A stretch of 64,000 nt of DNA from Candidatus Viadribacter manganicus (GCF_001679665.1 NZ_CP013244.1:310001-374000); one strand, 5' to 3'; counted from the stretch's first letter, positions 45,958 to 56,663 are shown. Numbers and translations are program-made. The notes: generated by a model from the sequence alone, not told the origin.

Positions 45958-46596
45958 ATGTGCAACCTCTATTCCATGACCAAATCGCGTGAGGCAGTCG
46001 TCGCCTACACACGCGCCATGCGCGACCGCACGGCCAACCAACCGCCGCTGCCGGCGATCTTCCCCGACCAGCTAGCGCCGGTCGTCGGCAATTCGAAAGA
46101 AGGTCAGCGCGAGATGGCGATGATGCGCTGGGGCTTTCCGCCTGCCGGCGGCGGCAAGCGCCCCGTCACCAACGTCCGCAATCTCAACTCCAGCTACTGG
46201 AAGGGTTGGCTCGACACCCCGCGTTTCCGTTGCGTCGTGCCTGTCACCAGCTTCGTCGAATACACCGAAAGCACGCCCAAGATCGCGCAATGGTTCGCGC
46301 TCGGAGAAGACCGGCCTCTCTTCTGCTTTGCCGGTATCTGGCGGCCGTGGTCCGGCGTGCGCGGCAAGGAGGACGGAACGCACCTTTTGTTCGCGATCCT
46401 CACGACAGAGGCCAACGAACTCACCAGGCCAATCCACGCCGAAGCCATGCCGGTGATGCTGACCGGCGACGAAATTGACGTCTGGCTCGATGGCTCCACA
46501 GAAGACGCGCTGGCTTTGGCTAGACCTTTTCCATCAGATCGGATGAAGATCGTGCTGTCGGGCCCGCGCGAAGATGCGGGAGGGGGAATCAAATGA
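45958..46596 (+). CDS. yedK: SRAP-family abasic-site protein YedK/HMCES
   Basis: 212 residues. Cys2 (MCNLYS) is the catalytic residue that forms a thiazolidine crosslink with abasic sites in single-stranded DNA. The other active-site elements are visible: NVRNLN, FVEYTES and IHAEAMPVML (the usual HxRMP reads HAEAMP, so the Arg is replaced). It shields abasic sites during replication. It overlaps the next gene by ATGA. Confidence 0.92.
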   Translation: MCNLYSMTKSREAVVAYTRAMRDRTANQPPLPAIFPDQLAPVVGNSKEGQREMAMMRWGFPPAGGGKRPVTNVRNLNSSYWKGWLDTPRFRCVVPVTSFVEYTESTPKIAQWFALGEDRPLFCFAGIWRPWSGVRGKEDGTHLLFAILTTEANELTRPIHAEAMPVMLTGDEIDVWLDGSTEDALALARPFPSDRMKIVLSGPREDAGGGIK

Positions 46597-47537
46597 AATG
46601 GCTGGCTGGAATCGCGATCGTGCTCACTGCGCTGGCGGCGCTCTTCTGGTACGCCGTTCTCGACGCCGCCGCCCCCGCTGAAGCGGGCAACATCGTCAAT
46701 CTCGCCGCCTACCGCGATCTCGTCGCGAACGATGCGCCCGAAACCCTTCCCACCGCAGTGAACATCGAGTTCGTCGGCGAAAGCAAAGCGCCAAGCTTCG
46801 CCACCGAAGCCGGTGCTTTCGGCGGCGAACGCACGCTCTCTTACAACTCGTTCCAGATCGTTGCGCCGAGCGGCAACACAATCATTGACGGCGCCGTCGA
46901 TCGCGACACCCTCAACGATATGTCGCAAGGCAAAGGCAGCTTCGACGAGCAGGCATATGAGCGCGTGCTCACTGCAATGACCCGTTCACCAACGGTGATG
47001 ATCACGCATGAACATCTCGATCACGTCATGGCGATCGCGCGGCACCCGCATCCAGCTGACATCGCGCGCAACCTCGACCTCACCGCCGCGCAGCTCGCTG
47101 GCCTCCCACAACACGCACTGAACGGCCAGCTCGCGCCCGAAATCGCCAGCATCGCACAACTCGACCTCACACAGCCTCAACGCATCGCTCCGGGTGTCGT
47201 TGCCGTTGCAATGCCGGGACACTCGCCTGGCACGATCCTGATCTACGCCAAGACTGCGGCCCGCGAATATCTGTTCATCGGCGACATCGCCTGGGTCATG
47301 GGCAGCGTCGAGCATCTGCGAGGTCGCCCGCGCTTTATAACCTGGATCATGCCTGGCGTTGATCCGGGCCGGCCCAACGTCCTTAGCCAATTGCGCGCCC
47401 TGCACGATATCTCAGCTGCGAACCCCGATCTCGTCCTTATCCCGGCGCACGATGATGCGTATCTGCGGAGCCTGATCGCGAACGGAACGCTGGGCGAAGG
47501 TTTCGCTACGAATCAGCCCGCAGCGGCGCCGGAATAA
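46593..47537 (+). CDS. Metallo-beta-lactamase-fold hydrolase, membrane-anchored
   Basis: 314 residues with one N-terminal hydrophobic helix (about 4-24), likely an uncleaved anchor or signal. The MBL core shows THEHLDHV (HxHxDH), PGHSPGT, GDIAW and IPAHDD, a complete dinuclear zinc set. The substrate is unknown. It is translationally coupled to yedK (ATGA), but a functional link to DNA repair is not evident given the export signal. Confidence 0.85.
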   Translation: MKWLAGIAIVLTALAALFWYAVLDAAAPAEAGNIVNLAAYRDLVANDAPETLPTAVNIEFVGESKAPSFATEAGAFGGERTLSYNSFQIVAPSGNTIIDGAVDRDTLNDMSQGKGSFDEQAYERVLTAMTRSPTVMITHEHLDHVMAIARHPHPADIARNLDLTAAQLAGLPQHALNGQLAPEIASIAQLDLTQPQRIAPGVVAVAMPGHSPGTILIYAKTAAREYLFIGDIAWVMGSVEHLRGRPRFITWIMPGVDPGRPNVLSQLRALHDISAANPDLVLIPAHDDAYLRSLIANGTLGEGFATNQPAAAPE

Positions 47538-47596
47538 TACCGCCTGACGCAGTGTCCGCGCTTGACCACAGGCGCGGCGCGCCGCAACCAGCCTCC

Positions 47597-48745
47597 ATGC
47601 GCGTTATCACCAAGACCGCCGACTTGGAGGCGCTGTGCCAGGACATGGCGCAGCAGCCCTTCGTCGCGGTCGATACAGAGTTCATGCGCGAGACGACGTA
47701 TTGGCCGAAGCTGTGCCTGATCCAGGCCGCTGCGCCGGGCGTGGAAGCCGTGATCGACCCGCTCGCAGAAGGCCTCTCGCTCGCGCCCTTTATGGAATTG
47801 ATGGCCAACGAGAAAGTCCTGAAGGTCTTTCACGCGGCCCGGCAAGATCTCGAAATCTTCCTCAAAATCGGCGGCAAGCTTCCGCACCCTGTGTTCGACA
47901 CGCAAATCGCAGCCATGGCGTGCGGTTACGGCGACACCGTCGCCTACGATGCGCTCGTCCAACAAGTGCTGAAGCGGCGGTTGGATAAGTCATCACGCTT
48001 CACAGATTGGAGCCGCCGCCCGCTTTCCGACGCCCAGCTCGAATACGCGCTCGCCGACGTCACCCACCTGCGTGACATCTATCCGCGGATGCACGCGAAG
48101 CTCGAAAGCGAGGGCCGGCTCTCGTGGCTCGACGAAGAGCATGAGTATCTGCTCGACGCCAATATCTACGACACCACGCCGGAGAAATCCTGGAACCGCC
48201 TCAAGCTCCGCAAGACCACGGCTGATTACGTGCTCGGCCTGCAAGTCGCCGCCGCGTGGCGTGAACGCCAAGCGCAGCAGCGCGATGTCCCGCGCGGACG
48301 CATTGTCAAAGACGAGGCGCTCTACGAGATCGCCGAACAGCGCCCCAAGAACGCCGCCGATTTCGACCGCATGCGCGCCGTGCCGCGTGGCTTCGGCAAT
48401 TCGCGCGCAGCTCAAGAACTCATCCAAGCGCTCGATCGCGCCTTCAGCGACCCGAACCGGCCTGTTTACAAGCACGAGCGTCCGCCGCCGGTGCCGCCAG
48501 GCCTCGGCCCCACCGTCGAACTCCTAAAGGTGCTGCTCCGTTACGAAGCCGAACGCCACAACGTGGCCCCAAGGCTGATCGCATCCGCGCCTGAAGTCGA
48601 AGAAATCGCCGCCGACGACAACGCCAGCGTTGCTGCTTTGAAAGGCTGGCGGCGCGAGGTCTTTGGCGAACGCGCCCTGGCGCTGAAGCACGGCAAACTC
48701 GCGCTCAAACTCAAAGACGGAAAAGTCAGCGTCGACGACGTCTAA
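47597..48745 (+). CDS. rnd: Ribonuclease D
   Basis: 382 residues from ATG 47597; a GTG at 47552 would add 15 residues that do not resemble the family. The DEDDy exonuclease motifs are VAVDTEFMRE, VFDTQIAA and YALADVTHL with the catalytic Tyr, followed by HRDC domains (about 205-290). It trims tRNA and other structured RNA 3' ends. Its stop overlaps the stop of the convergent cyclase gene (CTAA, 48742-48745). Confidence 0.95.
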   Translation: MRVITKTADLEALCQDMAQQPFVAVDTEFMRETTYWPKLCLIQAAAPGVEAVIDPLAEGLSLAPFMELMANEKVLKVFHAARQDLEIFLKIGGKLPHPVFDTQIAAMACGYGDTVAYDALVQQVLKRRLDKSSRFTDWSRRPLSDAQLEYALADVTHLRDIYPRMHAKLESEGRLSWLDEEHEYLLDANIYDTTPEKSWNRLKLRKTTADYVLGLQVAAAWRERQAQQRDVPRGRIVKDEALYEIAEQRPKNAADFDRMRAVPRGFGNSRAAQELIQALDRAFSDPNRPVYKHERPPPVPPGLGPTVELLKVLLRYEAERHNVAPRLIASAPEVEEIAADDNASVAALKGWRREVFGERALALKHGKLALKLKDGKVSVDDV

Positions 48746-50775
48746 GCGCGCGCCACCGCAGCCGCGCATGCCGCCTTGAAATCGTATGCTGTCTCGGCCG
48801 CGCAATCGGGCCACTTCTTGGTATCGAGCCAATATTGGGCAAGCCCCAACCGCGCACATAATGCCGGGAAGCGCGGATGCTTCCAGATCGGCTCACCGCT
48901 CGTACTCACGAACAATTGCAGCGGCGCCTGCGACCGCGCCATGCCGAACGCTTCGTGCTTGTCCGGCGTCAGCTGACGACCCGCATCTAAGGCAGCGTCA
49001 AGCGTATCGAACGCCTTCTCGGCGCAGCCATGCCCAGCCGCGAAAATGCACGTCGAAAGCGCCAACGGCTCGTCGCTCGCCGCGATCTCATTGAGGATGC
49101 GCTCGCAGGCGGCCTTCCGCTCCGCCGCCGGCATTCGCAACAAGTTCGCGTAATTCTGCAAAACCTCGACATCGCGCTGCGTCGCGCCACGCCGCGGCAC
49201 ATTCTCAGGCTTGGCTAACGCGTCCACCGCGCGCAAATCACCCGCAATGCAGAGCGTGGTCCACATCAAATACCAAATGAACGGCGAATCCGGCCAGCGC
49301 GTCCACGCCGCGCTGACGATCTCGCGCGCGGTTTCAATATCGCCGCGCGCACTCAGCATACTGGCGCGCAAACCCTCAACCGCAGGGCCTAGCGGATCAA
49401 GCAGACTTGCAATTTCCAAGGCGCGCGCCGCGTCCTTGAGCCGCCCCACGCTATAAAGCCAAGCAGCGCGAGCGACGTGCAGCGAAGGATCATTCGGCGT
49501 CCGCTTCAGGGCTTCATTGACGAGCGTGATCTTCTCAGCGTGGTCCGCGAACGCCGGCTTCAACAACGACAGCGCCACCATGGCGTGCGCACAGTCCGCA
49601 TCGAGCTCTAGCGCCCGGTTGGCCGCCGCAAGCGCGGCATCATGGGCCGGCGTCCCAATGAGGTCGCGGTCGCGCGGCAACAATAGCGCACGCACACTGG
49701 CCAAAACCGCCCACGCATCTGCGAAATCGGGCGCAATGGCGACGCACCTTTCGAGCAGAACCGCCGCCTGGTCCTCCTCAATATCACTCATCATCATCCA
49801 AATCTGGCGCGCGCGCAGATAAAGGTCATAGGCAGCGGGATCGATTGGATTGGCGACACGATCCGATTGCGCCAAGGAGCGCCGCAACGAACCGGCAACC
49901 TTCGCGGCTATCTCATCCTCAAGTGCGAACGCGTCGTTGCGATCGCCCTCGTAGCGCTCGCTCCATAGCACCACGCCGTTCGCCGCCTCAATCAGCTGCA
50001 CCGACACGCGCATGCGGTCGCCACTGAGCCGCACCGAGCCATCGAGAACATGGCTCGCCTTCAGCTCGGCCGCCGCTTCGCGCTTGCGATCATCGCGAAA
50101 CTGAAACGCCGAAGTTCGCCCAATGACCTTGATCTTAGATTGGCGCAGCATCGTGGAGATGATCTCGTCGGCAACGCCCTCAGAGAAGTAGTTCATCTCG
50201 GCCGCGTAGCTCTCGTTGTCGAAGGGGAGCACTGCCAACACGGGCTCGGGCTTGCGCGCACGCACGCGTTGCGCCGCAATCGCCTCGAGCGTGAAGATAT
50301 CGATTGTCTCACTCATCTTGTCCAAATGGACTGCGCCCGCCGGATGGAGTCGCTGCGCAAGCTTGCCGCGCACTGCGCGCCGCACATCCATCGAGACGAC
50401 GACAGCGCCTGGTCGTGCGAGTTGCTGGAGCCGCGCGGCGACGTTGACGCTATGGCCCAGCAGATCGCCGGTCTTGGTGATGAGCACATCGCCGACATGC
50501 ACGCCGACACGCACGCGCTGGCGTTCAACGCCGCCCCACAGGATTTCAGCTGCGCCTAGCGCTCCGGCTGCCGAAGCAAATTCGAGCATGAAGCCGTCGC
50601 CCGCCGTGCTGAAAATGCGGCCGCCATGCCCTTGAACGATCGTATCCAGCACGGTGCGCACGCGCGCGACGAGCGCCAGCGCTTCGATTTCGTCCACTTC
50701 GGACATCGCCGAATAGCCCGCGACGTCGATCGACATGATCGCCGCGAGTTTCCGTGGTCCGAGTTCCTCAGTCAC
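48742..50775 (-). CDS. Class III adenylate cyclase fused to TolB-like and TPR regions
   Basis: 677 residues from GTG 50775. The cyclase domain (about 1-170) has metal Asp residues in SIDVAGYS and STAGDGFMLEF and the transition-state Asn/Arg in SVNVAARLQQLA, so it should make cAMP. The middle (about 180-300: VLAVLPFDNESYAAEMNYFS, EGVADEIISTML) is the FlgO/TolB-like domain common in such fusions. The C-terminal half carries TPR-like helices. No transmembrane helix is evident. The input signal is unknown. Confidence 0.9.
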   Translation of the reverse strand: MTEELGPRKLAAIMSIDVAGYSAMSEVDEIEALALVARVRTVLDTIVQGHGGRIFSTAGDGFMLEFASAAGALGAAEILWGGVERQRVRVGVHVGDVLITKTGDLLGHSVNVAARLQQLARPGAVVVSMDVRRAVRGKLAQRLHPAGAVHLDKMSETIDIFTLEAIAAQRVRARKPEPVLAVLPFDNESYAAEMNYFSEGVADEIISTMLRQSKIKVIGRTSAFQFRDDRKREAAAELKASHVLDGSVRLSGDRMRVSVQLIEAANGVVLWSERYEGDRNDAFALEDEIAAKVAGSLRRSLAQSDRVANPIDPAAYDLYLRARQIWMMMSDIEEDQAAVLLERCVAIAPDFADAWAVLASVRALLLPRDRDLIGTPAHDAALAAANRALELDADCAHAMVALSLLKPAFADHAEKITLVNEALKRTPNDPSLHVARAAWLYSVGRLKDAARALEIASLLDPLGPAVEGLRASMLSARGDIETAREIVSAAWTRWPDSPFIWYLMWTTLCIAGDLRAVDALAKPENVPRRGATQRDVEVLQNYANLLRMPAAERKAACERILNEIAASDEPLALSTCIFAAGHGCAEKAFDTLDAALDAGRQLTPDKHEAFGMARSQAPLQLFVSTSGEPIWKHPRFPALCARLGLAQYWLDTKKWPDCAAETAYDFKAACAAAVARA

Positions 50776-50845
50776 AGGGATTTCGCCATGGCTGTCGGCT
50801 CATAGCACAGGCGGGCCCACTTGGCCCACTTACGTCATCCAAGGA

Positions 50846-51097
50846 TTAGCTCTCTTTGGGAATATCCTCGAAATAGGGCTCAACGGTCCCGTTGTATTTG
50901 ATCGTGAGCTGCTTGCCCTTGCGGTCCAGCGTCTTGCCAACGGCCAAGCGGACCCAGCCTTCGCTCACGCAATATTCCTCGCAATTCTTCTTTTCGTTGC
51001 CGTTGAAGCGCACGCCAACCCCGCGCGCGAGCACGGCTTCATCGTGGAACGGGCTGTCGGGATCGACAGAAAGGCGATCGGGCGGCGTATTACTCAT
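50846..51097 (-). CDS. DUF3297 family protein
   Basis: 83 residues matching DUF3297 over the full length (DRLSVDPDSPFHDEAVLARG, VGVRFNGNEKKNCEEYCVSE, TVEPYFED). It is a small cytoplasmic protein with a conserved two-cysteine CEEYC. The function is unknown. Its start overlaps the ppx stop (ATGA), so it is the last gene of the hdaA-ppk-ppx run. Confidence 0.9.
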   Translation of the reverse strand: MSNTPPDRLSVDPDSPFHDEAVLARGVGVRFNGNEKKNCEEYCVSEGWVRLAVGKTLDRKGKQLTIKYNGTVEPYFEDIPKES

Positions 51098-52590
51098 AGA
51101 ATTTTGGTCTCCGGTGTCAGGCCCAAAGCGGCGGCGGCGAAATCCAATCGCCGCTGCACCGTCTCGGTAATGAGATGAGCTGCCTTCTTCTTGACCCGAA
51201 GCAGGAGCCTGCCGTCAACCGCCTCGACCTCCACTGCGGCCAAAAGAGGCTCGCTGCGGCCAGAAAGGTCAGCTCCAAGCCTCAATGCGGCCCCTAGAGC
51301 AGCAGCCGCCGCTTGGCTTTCGTCGTTCAGCAGCCGCATGTAGGCCTCAGCGTGGCGAGGCGGCGCCTTTGTGTAACGGTGGTGGATGGCCGCCGCGAGA
51401 AACGCCCGCTCTTCATGGCTAATCGCCGCCAGTGGGGCGCGCAAAATGAGGTCGAACATCACCTCAACGCGCTGATCGGGATGGAGCGGACCGCCGACAT
51501 CGGCAAGCCGCGCCGCCGCACCCCGCAAAACATCTTCGCGCTTCTTGGCGAACACGTAAGGCTGACCCTCGAACATGGGTGCAATCCACTCTTCGAGCGC
51601 CTGCCCGAATGCGCGCGTGCGCGACCAACGTCCTGCCAGCGCCTCGGCTGCGGCAATCAGCGGATGCACAGCGAGCGCCTGCTCGCTCAAATGCTCCATG
51701 AGCACGCCTTCGCGAAGCCCAAATGCCGAAAGGATCACTCTGTCGAATTGCCCCGCCTGCATCACGTGCTCAAGCACGGCGGCGGCATAAGGCAATGTCT
51801 CCGCACGCTTTGCGGCTGCTTCTTCCAGTTTTTCCAGTGATCGCCGGCTCTGCTTGCGGACAGCGTCGACGACCTTCAAAACTTCCGCTCGGCTCATTTC
51901 GTGGTGATGCAGGACGCCGAGCGGATGATTGGTCAGCGCAATATCGATGCGCCCGAGCGCACGCCACGCGCCACCCACGGCATAGAAATCGCCGCCACGC
52001 TTATTCAACAACTTGGTGCGCTCGAGCGCGAGCCCGACTTGCTTGCTCACCTTCGCATAGTCGAACTCGTCGTCATCCATCAGCGTGAGCGGGCCCACGG
52101 GAAAGGTCTCGCCGCGCCCTACGCCTTTAGGGCCGATTTCGATGAGCTCGAGGCTCGCACCGCCCAAGTCGCCGACCAAGCCTTTCGCGTCCGGCGCGCC
52201 TGCAACGACCCCCAACGCTGATAACCGCGCTTCATCTTCGCCGCTCAAGATGCGCAGCTTGATCCCACTCTCGGCTTCCATGCGCGCCGCAAAGTCTTTG
52301 CCGTCTTTCGCTTCACGCACGGCCGCAGTGCCAACGGCAAATACATCTTTGATCTGCAGCGCGTCGATCAAGGTCGCGAAGCGGCGGATCGCCCGCAGCG
52401 CTTGCCCCACGCCGTCCTTCGAAAGCGCGCCGGTCCGCACACCTTCGCGCCCAAGGCCGGCCATGACCTTCTCATTAAGGATCGGCGTCATGGCGCGGCC
52501 GTCGATGCGATAGACGACGAGACGCACGGAATTGGAGCCGACGTCGATGACGGCGGCTTCCTGACCATCGCTGAGCTTGCGCGCGCTCAT
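51094..52590 (-). CDS. ppx: Exopolyphosphatase / Ppx-GppA phosphatase
   Basis: 498 residues. The ASKHA phosphatase core shows AVIDVGSNSVRLVVYRIDG, AVGTAAVREAKDG and GDLGGASLELIEI; the C-terminal helical HD-like region ends the protein. It degrades polyphosphate or pppGpp. The ppk gene lies 15 bases upstream, so synthesis and breakdown are encoded together. Confidence 0.94.
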   Translation of the reverse strand: MSARKLSDGQEAAVIDVGSNSVRLVVYRIDGRAMTPILNEKVMAGLGREGVRTGALSKDGVGQALRAIRRFATLIDALQIKDVFAVGTAAVREAKDGKDFAARMEAESGIKLRILSGEDEARLSALGVVAGAPDAKGLVGDLGGASLELIEIGPKGVGRGETFPVGPLTLMDDDEFDYAKVSKQVGLALERTKLLNKRGGDFYAVGGAWRALGRIDIALTNHPLGVLHHHEMSRAEVLKVVDAVRKQSRRSLEKLEEAAAKRAETLPYAAAVLEHVMQAGQFDRVILSAFGLREGVLMEHLSEQALAVHPLIAAAEALAGRWSRTRAFGQALEEWIAPMFEGQPYVFAKKREDVLRGAAARLADVGGPLHPDQRVEVMFDLILRAPLAAISHEERAFLAAAIHHRYTKAPPRHAEAYMRLLNDESQAAAAALGAALRLGADLSGRSEPLLAAVEVEAVDGRLLLRVKKKAAHLITETVQRRLDFAAAALGLTPETKIL

Positions 52591-52605
52591 CGCGCGTCAC
52601 GCAGT

Positions 52606-54816
52606 TTAGGAAGTGCGGCGAGCGCCGATGTGATCGAACGCGGCCGGCGCGTCGCCTTTACCCGCGCGCCCGCGCCCCGAAAGGCTCGGGTTGCGCATAA
52701 AGTAATTATGCGCGCTGAAGGGTTCGTCAGGCAGCTTCGAGACATCGACCCGTTTGAATACCCCATCCTGGTCCATGTACCAGGACTGCGCCTCATCATT
52801 GAGGTTCGCGACCATGATTTGGTCGAGAACTTGCTGATGTACGGTCGGATTTTCAACCGGACAAAGGACCTCAACCCGGCGCTCCAGGTTCCGCGGCATC
52901 CAATCGGCGGATGAAATGAAAACCTTGGCGCGCGGATTAGGCAATTTCGAACCGTTGCCGAAACAGACGATGCGAGCGTGCTCCAAAAAGCGCCCCACAA
53001 TCGATTTTACTCGGATGTTTTCGCTCATCCCGGGAACACCGGCGCGCAAGCAGCAGATGCCGCGCACCACGAGGTCGATTTTCACACCCTCATTTGAGGC
53101 GCGGTAAAGCGCATCGATAATTTCAGGGTGCACCAGCGCATTGAGCTTCGCCCAAATGTAGCCGCCACGCCCAGCGCGCGCATGCTCGACTTCATCATCG
53201 ATCAATTGCAACAGCGTCGTCTTCGAATTGATCGGCGACATCGCTAGCTTTTCGAGCTTCGAGGGCCGCGCATAGCCAGTCACGAAATTGAACAGGCGGT
53301 TGGCGTCACGGCCCAGCGCCGGATCACACGTGAACAGCGAGAGGTCGGTGTAGATGCGCGCCGTAATCGGGTGATAATTGCCGGTGCCGAAGTGCGTGTA
53401 CGTGCGTAGGCCTTCCGGCTCGCGGCGCACGACCAGGCTCACCTTCGCGTGCGTCTTAAAATCGATAAAGCCGTAAACAACCGAGGCGCCGGCGGCCTCC
53501 AATTTGCGCGCGACGTGAAGGTTCGTCTCTTCGTCGAAGCGCGCCTTGAGTTCAATAAGCGCAGTGACGTTCTTGCCCGCTTCCGCCGCTGCGACGAGCG
53601 CCGCCACGATCGGCGAGTCACGCGAGGTGCGGTAGAGCGTTTGTTTGATTGCAACCACCGCCGGATCGGCCGCCGCCTGGCGCACGAATTGAACGACGGA
53701 ATCGAATGATTCAAACGGGTGATGGACCAAGATGTCCTTGGCGCGGATCGCCGCGAAGCTATCGCCGCCGAAATCCTTGATCCGCTCCGGGAAGCGCGGC
53801 TCGAAGCGGGGAAATTTCAATTCCGGCCGCTCTTCATTGACCAGCGCGGACAGCGCCGCGAGCCCCAGCATCCCGTCAACGATGATGACATCGCGCGCAT
53901 CGGCTTCGAGTTCGCGCGAGATGAAGGTGCGCAAATCCTCGGGCATTGAGGCTTCGACCTTCAAGCGCACGATGTCGCCAAGACGGCGCTCTTTCAAGCG
54001 CGCCTCGAACTCGCGCACGAGATCCTCGGCCTCTTCCTGAATTTCGATGTCGCTATCGCGCACGACGCGGAAGGCGCCCTGGGCCTCGAGGGTGTAACCC
54101 GGAAACAGCTCATCCAAGAACAGCGTGATGGTATTCTCAAGCGTAAGAAAACGGCGCTGAGGGCGCTCACCGAGATCGACCTCGGCCTGCGCATGCGCGA
54201 GCGTCACGTCGATGAAACGCGCCACCTGGCTCGGCACAGGGATCAGCGCATTGAGCGCGCGGCCATCGCCCTTGCGCTTCAGCTTAAGGGCGATCGCGAA
54301 TCCGAGGTTCGGAATGAACGGGAACGGGTGCGCTGGATCGACCGCGAGCGGCGTCAGCAACGGAAACACTTCCGCCATAAAAAGCGGCTTCAGATATTGG
54401 CGCTCTTGGTCGGTCAGCTCTTCGCGGTCCAGCACCGAGATACCTGCGCCGCGCAGTTCGACCCGCAGCGTACGCCAACGCTCTTGCTGGCGGTCAATCA
54501 GCGCCGTTGCGGCAGCATGCACGCGCGCAAGCTGCTCGGTCGCGGTAAGTCCATCATTGCTCAGCACGGTGACGCCAGCCTTCAACTGCTCGTGCAGACC
54601 GGCCACGCGCACCATGTAGAATTCATCGAGGTTCGACGCCGAGATGGACAGAAAGCGCAACCGCTCCAGCAGCGGATGATTTTCGTTCTCCGCCTCTTCC
54701 AACACGCGCGTGTTGAACGCGAGCCACGAGAGCTCGCGATTGATGAACCGCTTAGGATCTGTGAGCGACGGCGGATTCTGCGCCGTTACACGCGCTTTCT
54801 TACGCGGCTTCGCCAT
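52606..54816 (-). CDS. ppk1: Polyphosphate kinase 1
   Basis: 736 residues with N-terminal ([19 protein letters not shown]), head, C1 and C2 domains. The autophosphorylated His lies in [14 protein letters not shown] and the second catalytic His in [12 protein letters not shown]. It reversibly makes polyphosphate from ATP. The gene follows hdaA with a 3-base gap. The last 25 residues are a Gly/Arg-rich tail beyond the usual end. Confidence 0.96.
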   Translation of the reverse strand: MAKPRKKARVTAQNPPSLTDPKRFINRELSWLAFNTRVLEEAENENHPLLERLRFLSISASNLDEFYMVRVAGLHEQLKAGVTVLSNDGLTATEQLARVHAAATALIDRQQERWRTLRVELRGAGISVLDREELTDQERQYLKPLFMAEVFPLLTPLAVDPAHPFPFIPNLGFAIALKLKRKGDGRALNALIPVPSQVARFIDVTLAHAQAEVDLGERPQRRFLTLENTITLFLDELFPGYTLEAQGAFRVVRDSDIEIQEEAEDLVREFEARLKERRLGDIVRLKVEASMPEDLRTFISRELEADARDVIIVDGMLGLAALSALVNEERPELKFPRFEPRFPERIKDFGGDSFAAIRAKDILVHHPFESFDSVVQFVRQAAADPAVVAIKQTLYRTSRDSPIVAALVAAAEAGKNVTALIELKARFDEETNLHVARKLEAAGASVVYGFIDFKTHAKVSLVVRREPEGLRTYTHFGTGNYHPITARIYTDLSLFTCDPALGRDANRLFNFVTGYARPSKLEKLAMSPINSKTTLLQLIDDEVEHARAGRGGYIWAKLNALVHPEIIDALYRASNEGVKIDLVVRGICCLRAGVPGMSENIRVKSIVGRFLEHARIVCFGNGSKLPNPRAKVFISSADWMPRNLERRVEVLCPVENPTVHQQVLDQIMVANLNDEAQSWYMDQDGVFKRVDVSKLPDEPFSAHNYFMRNPSLSGRGRAGKGDAPAAFDHIGARRTS

Positions 54817-54819
54817 CTG

Positions 54820-55506
54820 TTAACCGTCTCCACCAACCCAGCGCGCCTGCATCTTTTCCAGCGCGCGTTTGGCGATCGCTGTCGTGACAGGCCTTGCCCC
54901 GCGCACCAGCTCCTCGTCCAACGCCGCCGCCCAGGCCTGGGCCGCAGCAAAGGTCCTCGGGAGCCGTCGCACGAGGTATTTGGCGGCATCATCGCTCAAT
55001 TGAATGAATTGTTCGCGACAAACCCGTCGCAAAACGACGTCCATAAGCACTTCGTCGGGCTCACCAAGCTTAGCGACCGGTAAAGATGCAAGCCGAGAGC
55101 GCAAATCAGGGGTTTCTACGCGCCACGCGGAGGGTGGCTGGCTCCCAACCAACAAGAGCGCGCCTCCCTGGCTACGGGCCAAATCGAGCACCCGCCAAAG
55201 CATGCCCTCATCACGCTCGGCGTCGGCGTCGTCGATGAGGAGGCGCCCATCGCTCTCTCGGAAGATCGACGCCGCATCCTCAGCGTTCGCCAAAGCGGAG
55301 ATACGGCGCGCGTTCACTTCCAGCGCCCAGGCGAGGGCAAGATGGGTCTTGCCGGAGCCAGAAGGTCCCGAAAGCGCCAGCGCGCCATGCGGCCACGCCC
55401 GCCAATCGGTAAGCAGTTTAGCTGCGTCCCGGTTCGCTTCCGCCACCACAAGCTTGTCGGGCGATCGATCGCCCATACGAAACTCAAACAGGCGTGGCTG
55501 TTCCAT
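54820..55506 (-). CDS. hdaA: DnaA-inactivating regulator HdaA (Hda)
   Basis: 228-residue AAA+ protein related to DnaA domain III without the DNA-binding domain. Walker A is GPSGSGKTHL, Walker B LLIDDADA, and sensor-like LVGSQPPSAW follows. The N-terminus MEQPRLFEF contains a QxxLF-type beta-clamp-binding motif, the feature through which Hda meets the sliding clamp and stimulates ATP hydrolysis by DnaA. The Arg finger region RLASLPVAKL is conserved. It heads the hdaA-ppk-ppx-DUF3297 run. Confidence 0.92.
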   Translation of the reverse strand: MEQPRLFEFRMGDRSPDKLVVAEANRDAAKLLTDWRAWPHGALALSGPSGSGKTHLALAWALEVNARRISALANAEDAASIFRESDGRLLIDDADAERDEGMLWRVLDLARSQGGALLLVGSQPPSAWRVETPDLRSRLASLPVAKLGEPDEVLMDVVLRRVCREQFIQLSDDAAKYLVRRLPRTFAAAQAWAAALDEELVRGARPVTTAIAKRALEKMQARWVGGDG

Positions 55507-55517
55507 TGACGGGCGAT

Positions 55518-56588
55518 CTACCTCGGCGCAACGCGCAAAGTCGCACCCTGCGCCGTGTCGCCAAGGGCAACACCCCGGCGCTGCAACTCCGCTGTCAGTT
55601 GCGAGCGGTCACCCACGAAAGAAAACGAGATGAGAGCGCCCTGCCGGCCAACCGCTTCAATTCGGATCTCCGAGATCAGCGTCTGCGCTGCGCCTTCAAG
55701 CGCCTCCTTGATCTGCTCCCACTGCGCTTGGGTTGTATAAAGCGCGGTCGTGTTTATGCGCCCACGTTGGCCGCCGCCCGTCGCAACGCGTGATTTCCAA
55801 TCGTTCTGAATGCGGGTGCTCGCCTGATCCGCAAGTGACGCCAACGCCGCGCGCAACGCCGCTGGATCTTCACCATTGATGCGAGCGCTCACTTCGCCTC
55901 GATCGCGGCGCGCATTGGCATCGATCTCGACCAAGCTCGCCGTCGCCGCGCCGCCTTGTACGCGCAGCGTCGCATAGAGCGCCGATGCAGCGGCGGCGGA
56001 TTGTGCAAAAGGCTGCGCTGTCGCCCACGCGGGAGCGCCTTGCAGGCCTTCAGGCGCTGTCGCGAGCGGCACAAGCTCGTCGCCGAAGCCGCCCGTCGCC
56101 CAAACTTCACGCCAGAGCGCCGTCATTTCTTCTGACGTTCCCGTCACAACCAAAGGCGCGACAAGGACCGGCGCCGTACGCGTGTCGACAACTGTGAGGT
56201 TGAACTGCCGAAGCAGTGTCCGCACGCCCGAGGGATCGAAGCGAACGGTGAGGCGGCCGATGTAGCGGGTGCCTGACCGGCGCTCCTGCTCCACGTCCAC
56301 ACTCGAAACCAGCCGATCGAGCGTCGCCGTCTCGACCTGCGGCACACCCCGCGCCGTCAGTTCATCCGGGATGGTCAACCGGCGGACCAGGCGCTCAAAC
56401 CCTGCCCGCTGCGCCGCCGCCAAACCCGCCTGTTGCGCCGCCGCAGCGTTCGCGGCGGTCTCGTCGACGTGGACACCGGCGACAGCGTAGACATTGTCGC
56501 GCCCCTGAGCGCTTGCCGCACCGGGAGCAAACGCGCACAAGGCGGCAAGGAAAACAGCCGCAAACGCTGCCAAAGGCGGAAATTTCAT
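55518..56588 (-). CDS. DUF2066 periplasmic protein
   Basis: 356 residues from ATG 56588, where a clean signal peptide begins (cleavage at ASA-Q, about 28); the open frame upstream to 57248 is a shadow of purM. The DUF2066 region (about 30-260) includes VYAVAGVHVDETAANAAAAQ and RRLTIPDELTARG. Function is unknown. It lies directly upstream of hdaA (11-base gap) and diverges from purM, an arrangement common in alphaproteobacteria. Confidence 0.85.
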   Translation of the reverse strand: MKFPPLAAFAAVFLAALCAFAPGAASAQGRDNVYAVAGVHVDETAANAAAAQQAGLAAAQRAGFERLVRRLTIPDELTARGVPQVETATLDRLVSSVDVEQERRSGTRYIGRLTVRFDPSGVRTLLRQFNLTVVDTRTAPVLVAPLVVTGTSEEMTALWREVWATGGFGDELVPLATAPEGLQGAPAWATAQPFAQSAAAASALYATLRVQGGAATASLVEIDANARRDRGEVSARINGEDPAALRAALASLADQASTRIQNDWKSRVATGGGQRGRINTTALYTTQAQWEQIKEALEGAAQTLISEIRIEAVGRQGALISFSFVGDRSQLTAELQRRGVALGDTAQGATLRVAPR

Positions 56589-56663
56589 TATTGAACCTCG
56601 GTGTCGGGTGACCCTACCCGGCGCGGAATCGCCTATCAATGTGGCGGCTTCTGGACTCATCAC

